Source: Treponema sp. UBA4328 (lineage in GTDB: Bacteria > Spirochaetota > Spirochaetia > Treponematales > Treponemataceae). Taken from it: a stretch of 9,099 nt of DNA. Under the pieces are notes generated by a model. That model worked only from the letters and a program-made list of their open reading frames with translations, made no database searches and was not told the origin of the DNA. Positions within the stretch are counted from its first letter, which is position 1. Every line of letters begins with the position of its first letter. This document shows, one piece after another, positions 5,194 to 9,099 of the stretch. Location of the stretch: the NCBI GenBank assembly GCA_002394465.1, contig DGTU01000004.1, positions 1 through 9,099 on the forward strand, read 5' to 3'. Both the position numbers and the translations under genes were made by a program.

Positions 5194-6468
5194 ATGCAGA
5201 ACATTAAGTGTCCGAAATGCGGAGAAATTTTCCAGATCGATGAAAGCGGTTACGCAGAAATCGTAAAGCAGGTAAGGGACAGTGAGTTTTCAGCAGAAAT
5301 TAAAAGGCGCGAAATCAGTTTTGAAAATGAAAAAAAACGTGAAATTGAACTTGCACTCATGAAGGCCTCTGCCGAGACAACCCAGGAAATAGAAAAGTTA
5401 AAGTCGCAGCTCAGCTCTAAGGATGCTCAGCTTAATTCTGTGAATGAAAAGGCTCAGTCTGAAATAAAGATTGCACTTGCACAGAAAGACAGTGAAATTG
5501 CCGCCCTCAAGGGACAGCTGAACAGTGACAGGTCAAAGGCCGAACTTGACATCAAGACGGCGCTTCAGGATAAGGACAGGCAGATTCTGGAACTCAAGGG
5601 AAAGCTTGAACTGTCTGAAAAGCAGTCGCAGCTCAGTGAAAACACCCTTAAACAGAAATATGAAGACCAGCTCAAGACAAAAGATGAAGAAATAGCGTAT
5701 TACAAGGACTTTAAGGCGCGCGAATCTACAAAGCAGATTGGTGAAGACCTTGAACAGTACTGCCTCAATGAGTTCAATAAGAACAGGGCAATCGGCTTTC
5801 AGAATGCTTATTTTGAAAAGGACAATGATGCACGCTCTGGAAGCAAGGGAGACTTTATTTTCAGGGAGAGTTCTCCGGACGGCGTTGAGTTCATCAGCAT
5901 TATGTTTGAAATGAAAAACCAGATGGAAACTACTGCAACCAAGCATAAAAACGAAGATTTTTTCAAGGAACTGGATAAGGACAGGAATGAAAAAAAATGT
6001 GAGTATGCAGTCCTCGTTTCAATGCTTGAAGAAGATAATGATTACTATAACACCGGTATCGTTGACGTTTCATATAAATATCCGAAGATGTACGTAATCC
6101 GCCCGCAGTTTTTCATTCCGGTAATTACGTTCCTGAGGAATGCTGCACTTAATTCGCTTGACTATAAGAGGCAGCTTATTGCGGTTAAGAATCAGAATAT
6201 CGACATAACCAATTTTGAAGGGGAAATGAACGCCTTTAAGGAAAAGTTCCATTACAACGTGGATCTTGCGATGAGGCAGCATACTTCAGCCCTTGAAGAA
6301 ATTGACAAGGCAATTAAGACTCTGCAGAAAATAAAGGAACTCTTTGAAAAATCAGATACAAACCTCCGCCGGGCTGACAACAAGCTTGAAGACCTTACGG
6401 TACAGAAGCTTGTCAAAAACAATCCGACGATGAAGGAAAAATTCAAAGAGCTTGGAGTTCAGTTTTAA
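5194..6468 (+). CDS. DUF2130 coiled-coil protein with nuclease-like core
   Basis: A 424-residue protein of the DUF2130 family, whose function I do not know. The N-terminus carries one CPKCG knuckle (Cys6, Cys9), half a zinc ribbon. A Lys/Glu/Gln-rich coiled coil follows from about 30 to 175, including two 19-residue repeats offset by 29 (91-109 and 120-138). The globular domain (about 178-320) has GEDLEQY (183-189), then GSKGDFIF (216-223) and ISIMFEMKNQ (234-243). Glu184, Asp220 and Glu239-x-Lys241 are spaced like a PD-(D/E)xK nuclease active site. A second helical coiled coil (about 340-400) and a conserved-looking tail close the protein. A run of G (5181-5185) ending eight bases before the ATG sets the start. 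It lies 18 bp after the aminopeptidase gene. DNA or RNA cleavage is inference only. Confidence 0.85.
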   Translation: MQNIKCPKCGEIFQIDESGYAEIVKQVRDSEFSAEIKRREISFENEKKREIELALMKASAETTQEIEKLKSQLSSKDAQLNSVNEKAQSEIKIALAQKDSEIAALKGQLNSDRSKAELDIKTALQDKDRQILELKGKLELSEKQSQLSENTLKQKYEDQLKTKDEEIAYYKDFKARESTKQIGEDLEQYCLNEFNKNRAIGFQNAYFEKDNDARSGSKGDFIFRESSPDGVEFISIMFEMKNQMETTATKHKNEDFFKELDKDRNEKKCEYAVLVSMLEEDNDYYNTGIVDVSYKYPKMYVIRPQFFIPVITFLRNAALNSLDYKRQLIAVKNQNIDITNFEGEMNAFKEKFHYNVDLAMRQHTSALEEIDKAIKTLQKIKELFEKSDTNLRRADNKLEDLTVQKLVKNNPTMKEKFKELGVQF

Positions 6469-6510
6469 ATTAAGCAGGACATAAAACGCATATTCTGATA
6501 GGATAGAGTC

Positions 6511-7002
6511 ATGAGTGAAGAAAAATACGTACGTCCGACATGGGATGAATATTTTATGGAAGTAGCCCGTACCGTAGCAAAAAGGGCTACCTGTGACAGG
6601 GGACGAAGCGGCTGCGTAATTGCGCGTGACAATCAGATTCTTGTAACGGGGTATGTAGGAAGTCCTGCAGGCCTCCCGCACTGTGACGAAGTCGGTCATC
6701 TTATGAAGAAAATGCTCCATGGGGACGGTTCCGTAAGCCAGCACTGCGTAAGAACGGTGCACGCTGAACAGAATGCAATCTGCCAGGCTGCAAAAAGGGG
6801 CATTTCAATTGACGGTGCTACAGTTTACTGCAGGATGACTCCGTGCAGGACATGTGCGATGCTTATAATTAACTGCGGAATAAAGCGTGTTGTCTGTGAA
6901 AAACACTATCATGATGAAGCAGACAGCCTCCAGATGTTCTCGGAAGCCGGAATTAAGATAGAACATCTTGAGGATGAAGTTCAGAAATACAGTGACATGT
7001 AG
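6511..7002 (+). CDS. dCMP deaminase (deoxycytidylate deaminase, ComEB-like)
   Basis: A cytosolic zinc enzyme of the cytidine/deoxycytidylate deaminase superfamily, most likely converting dCMP to dUMP, the substrate of thymidylate synthase. The 163 residues are normal for the family. The catalytic HAE motif is at 84-86 (His84 as zinc ligand, Glu86 as proton shuttle) and PCRTC at 111-115 supplies Cys112 and Cys115. The opening WDEYFMEVARTVAKRATC, the VTGYVGSPAGLPHC region (45-58) and CVRTVHAEQNAI (79-90) favour dCMP deaminase over tRNA or free-cytidine deaminases. AGGA at 6500-6503, seven bases upstream, supports the start. No terminator separates it from the DUF2130 gene 42 bp upstream, so cotranscription is likely. 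It ends at a bidirectional terminator. Confidence 0.9.
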   Translation: MSEEKYVRPTWDEYFMEVARTVAKRATCDRGRSGCVIARDNQILVTGYVGSPAGLPHCDEVGHLMKKMLHGDGSVSQHCVRTVHAEQNAICQAAKRGISIDGATVYCRMTPCRTCAMLIINCGIKRVVCEKHYHDEADSLQMFSEAGIKIEHLEDEVQKYSDM

Positions 7003-7008
7003 GGATAT

Positions 7009-7042
7009 AAAAAAAGCCTGCTGATTTTTCAGCAGGCTTTTT
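7009..7042. terminator. Bidirectional terminator between the dCMP deaminase and permease genes
   Basis: GCCTGCTGA (7016-7024) and TCAGCAGGC (7029-7037) form a perfect 9-bp GC-rich stem around TTTT. An A run (7009-7015) precedes it and a T run (7038-7042) follows, so it can end the plus-strand operon and the converging minus-strand permease transcript. Confidence 0.93.
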
Positions 7043-7057
7043 GTTTATATCGAAGGG

Positions 7058-8362
7058 TTATTTTACTGCTTCGAATACAATGTCAAAGAGGAAGATAATT
7101 CCGAGAATCCAGGTTACTACCGGGATTTCCTTAATCTTTCCTGCAACAACCTTGCAGAGAATGTATGTGATGATACCGAATGTAATTCCCTTTGAAATTG
7201 AGTATGAGAAAGGCATTGCAATAATCGTGATGAAAGCAGGAATGCCTTCTGAAATGTCTGCAAAATCAATTCCCATTACAGAGCGCATCATAAGGAAGCC
7301 TACGAAAATCAGTGCAGGTGCTGTTGCGGCACTTGGAATAAGTCCGAAGAGTGGTCCGAGGAAGAGTGCAACGAGGAAGAGCAGGGCAGTAACAACTGAT
7401 GCAAGACCTGTGCGTGCTCCGGCTGCAACACCTGAAGAACTTTCTACGAAACTTGTAACTGTTGAAGTACCGAGACATGCTCCGACAACAGTTCCGATAG
7501 CGTCAGACATAAGGGCACCCTTTGCATTGATTACGTTGCCTTCTTCATCCTTGAGGTTTGCCTGTTCAGCAACTCCGAGAAGTGTTCCGATTGTATCGAA
7601 AAGGTCTGTAAAGAGGAATGTGAAGAATATAATAAAGAATTTGAGGGTAAGAACGCTGCCCCATTCAAAGTTGAAAAGTGCAGGTGCAGCAGGTGTAGAA
7701 ACCGGTGTGAATCCCTCAGGTACTTTTGTAACTCCGAAAGGAATTCCGATTACTGTTGTAATGATGATTCCGAGGAGAATTGCGCCCGGAACCTTGAGCG
7801 TATAAAGTACGATTGTAAGGATAAGACCGATAACGGCTACAAGTGCTGAAGCGTGTTCAAGGTCGAAGTTTACGAATGCAACAGGAGTTCCAGCCTGACC
7901 TGTAATGATTCCAGCATTTGCAAGACCAATCAGTGTAATGAAAAGACCGATACCTACGGCAACAGCTTTTCTTAGGTTTACAGGAATTGATTTGATTATT
8001 GCTTCCCTGATACCGAATACAGAAAGAACGATAAACAGGATACCTTCAAGAAGGACTGCAGTAAGTGCGAGTGCCGGTGTACATCCCATTCCCATTACTA
8101 CCGTATAGGTAAAGAATGCATTGAGACCAAGTCCCGGTGCAAGTGCAACAGGAAGATTTGCAAAGAAAGCCATTACGAGGGTTGCAATTGCAGCTGAAAG
8201 TGCAGTTGCAGTAAACAGTGCGTCTTTGCTCAGACCTGCTTCTGAAAGAATCTGCGGGTTAACCGCAAGAATGTAAGCCATTGCGAGGAAGGTTGTAATT
8301 CCACCGATGATTTCACGGCTGAATGTCGTTCCCCGTTCCTGAAGTTTGAAAAGTTTGTCCAT
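7058..8362 (-). CDS. AzgA/NCS2-family purine permease (guanine/hypoxanthine or adenine type)
   Basis: A 434-residue inner-membrane transporter, almost entirely hydrophobic, with the 12-14 spans expected of the family; it imports purine bases by cation symport in characterised relatives. Family landmarks are FLAMAYILAVNPQIL (25-39) near the N-terminus, APGLGLNAFF (about 74-83), TDLFDTIGTLLGVA in the middle, and GTSTVTSFVESSSGVAAGARTG, which is the conserved substrate-binding region of AzgA-type carriers. Which purine it carries cannot be told. The start has GGGAG six bases upstream (8369-8373). That ribosome-binding site lies in a long inverted repeat reaching back over the predicted promoter. 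It is downstream of thrC on the same strand, 86 bp apart, with no terminator between. No purine riboswitch is visible upstream. Confidence 0.93.
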   Translation of the reverse strand: MDKLFKLQERGTTFSREIIGGITTFLAMAYILAVNPQILSEAGLSKDALFTATALSAAIATLVMAFFANLPVALAPGLGLNAFFTYTVVMGMGCTPALALTAVLLEGILFIVLSVFGIREAIIKSIPVNLRKAVAVGIGLFITLIGLANAGIITGQAGTPVAFVNFDLEHASALVAVIGLILTIVLYTLKVPGAILLGIIITTVIGIPFGVTKVPEGFTPVSTPAAPALFNFEWGSVLTLKFFIIFFTFLFTDLFDTIGTLLGVAEQANLKDEEGNVINAKGALMSDAIGTVVGACLGTSTVTSFVESSSGVAAGARTGLASVVTALLFLVALFLGPLFGLIPSAATAPALIFVGFLMMRSVMGIDFADISEGIPAFITIIAMPFSYSISKGITFGIITYILCKVVAGKIKEIPVVTWILGIIFLFDIVFEAVK

Positions 8363-8367
8363 AAAGA

Positions 8368-8416
8368 ACTCCCGAAAAAAGTAATTTTAATAATAAATTA
8401 TACCTTTTTCGAGAGT
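8368..8416 (-). promoter_or_regulatory. RBS-sequestering stem-loop before the permease gene
   Basis: In minus-strand RNA the segment at 8416-8403 pairs with 8381-8368 over 14 positions without a gap: twelve Watson-Crick pairs and two G·U. After a two-base bulge, TAATTT and AAATTA add six more pairs around a seven-base loop. The Shine-Dalgarno GGGAG (8369-8373) is wholly inside the stem. The upstream arm overlaps the spacer of the predicted promoter, so only RNA entering from thrC could fold this way. Confidence 0.6.
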
Positions 8417-8423
8417 GTTTCAA
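8397..8423 (-). promoter_or_regulatory. Candidate promoter of the permease gene
   Basis: On the minus strand a perfect TATAAT (8397-8402) is preceded by TTGAAA (8418-8423), with a short spacer of 15 bp. The start would be near 8390, giving a leader of about 28 nt. The -10 box lies in the loop and bulge of the inverted repeat described at 8368-8416. Confidence 0.5.
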
Positions 8424-8448
8424 TATTTAAAAGATGCGTTAAGCGGGA

Positions 8449-9099
8449 TTACAGGGTTTCAAGAAGCCATGACTTGAACTGTGCGTAATCGTTTTCCATT
8501 GGAATTGCACGGTCCTGAAGCTTCATGACTTTTTCAAGCCTGTCAGGGATTGAAGGATTTTTGCCTGTTGCACTCTGTACGGTAGCACCGAATTTTGCAG
8601 GATGTGCAGTTTCGAGGATTATTCCGACTGCCTTTCCGTCAGTAACCTTGTCTGCCCATGAAGGAAGGTTCGGAGTGAGGCCAGGTTTTGTAAAGTCATT
8701 TTTAGTTCCGTTTTTAAGGGCTTCCATTCCGCCGTGACGGATGTCGCTCCATGCTTTCCAGCCGACTGCACCGTGAGGATCAATCGTATAGCCTGTCTTA
8801 GAATAGCAGTCCTTGATCGATTCAAGGATTCCGTCGTTATCGAGCCAGTATGAAGCAAAGAGTGAACGTACCTGTTCAAGGCTGTACATTGCCTGAATAC
8901 GTTCGTAGTTTGAAGGTGCGCCCACGTCCATTGCGTTTGCGTATGTTTCTACTGAAGGACGTGCGTTGTATTCTCCGGTAGCAATCCAGTCAGGGATAGT
9001 GCGGTTTGAGTTTGTTGCTGCTACAAAGCCTGTAATAGGTGCTCCCATTTCGCGTGCGATAAGTCCTGAAGTAAGGTTTCCGAAGTTTCCGCTTGGAAC
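8449..9099 (-). CDS. thrC: Threonine synthase, C-terminal part (5' end outside the window)
   Basis: A PLP enzyme converting O-phospho-L-homoserine to L-threonine and phosphate, the last step of threonine synthesis. Only the C-terminal 216 residues are visible; the reading frame is open to the window edge, so the ATG at 9046-9048 is internal. The visible part opens with VPSGNFGNLTSG, the loop that binds the PLP phosphate, followed by AATNSN as in E. coli ThrC. Near the middle is DPHGAVGWKAW, and later ILETAHPAKF, both typical of the threonine synthase fold. The catalytic lysine should lie upstream and cannot be checked. No terminator follows the TAA, so transcription may run on into the permease gene. 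Confidence 0.95.
   Translation of the reverse strand, partial: VPSGNFGNLTSGLIAREMGAPITGFVAATNSNRTIPDWIATGEYNARPSVETYANAMDVGAPSNYERIQAMYSLEQVRSLFASYWLDNDGILESIKDCYSKTGYTIDPHGAVGWKAWSDIRHGGMEALKNGTKNDFTKPGLTPNLPSWADKVTDGKAVGIILETAHPAKFGATVQSATGKNPSIPDRLEKVMKLQDRAIPMENDYAQFKSWLLETL

Noticed and set aside
7041..7805. A 254-codon open frame on the plus strand opposite the permease gene
   Set aside because: It is the antisense of a gene with full family motifs, is rich in Pro, Arg, Thr and Ile as such shadows are, starts inside the terminator, and matches no family I know.
8363..8448. A purine riboswitch upstream of the permease gene
   Set aside because: Related permeases in Firmicutes often have one, but there is no three-way junction core here and the predicted leader of about 28 nt is far too short.
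9046..9048. The ATG at this point as the start of thrC
   Set aside because: The frame continues upstream into VPSGNFG, the conserved PLP-phosphate loop, so this Met is internal and the gene is cut by the window edge.

Overview
This window looks like ordinary chromosomal DNA from a Treponema-like spirochaete, probably a gut or rumen type. That rests on moderate GC, the style of the proteins, a short spirochaete-type lipobox, tRNA genes without encoded CCA, and the coaD, rpmF, acpP, rnc arrangement. The assignment is by overall resemblance and was not tested by a search. I see no CRISPR array, prophage, insertion sequence, integrase or defence cassette.

Left part (1-1540): the 3' two thirds of a tRNA-Arg(CCG) and a bidirectional terminator, then two minus-strand envelope genes, a secreted HEAT-repeat protein and a Pro-rich lipoprotein. 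Centre (1595-3472): coaD, rpmF, acpP and rnc on the plus strand, covering CoA synthesis, the 50S subunit, the acyl carrier protein and RNA processing. CoaD makes the CoA that supplies the phosphopantetheine arm of AcpP, and rpmF-acpP is a common bacterial pairing. Next come tRNA-Gly(TCC) with its own promoter and terminator, and a hairpin-rich intergenic stretch (about 3681-3810). A second plus-strand group (3874-7002) holds an M18 aminopeptidase, a DUF2130 coiled-coil protein and a dCMP deaminase. It ends at a bidirectional terminator shared with a minus-strand pair: an AzgA/NCS2 purine permease (7058-8362), downstream of a threonine synthase gene cut by the window edge.

The genes are mostly well-known families, and the most interesting signals are regulatory. 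(1) The lipoprotein gene and coaD diverge from a 54-bp gap holding two interleaved, mutually exclusive promoters, each placing +1 at or next to its ATG, so both mRNAs look leaderless. (2) The permease Shine-Dalgarno lies in a 14-bp stem that can form only in read-through RNA from thrC; the gene's own predicted promoter sits inside the stem-loop and would make RNA lacking the upstream arm, the arrangement known from T4 gene e. (3) rnc has no visible promoter and sits just behind a strong terminator that is also a candidate RNase III substrate. (4) The DUF2130 protein shows a plausible PD-(D/E)xK-type catalytic constellation.
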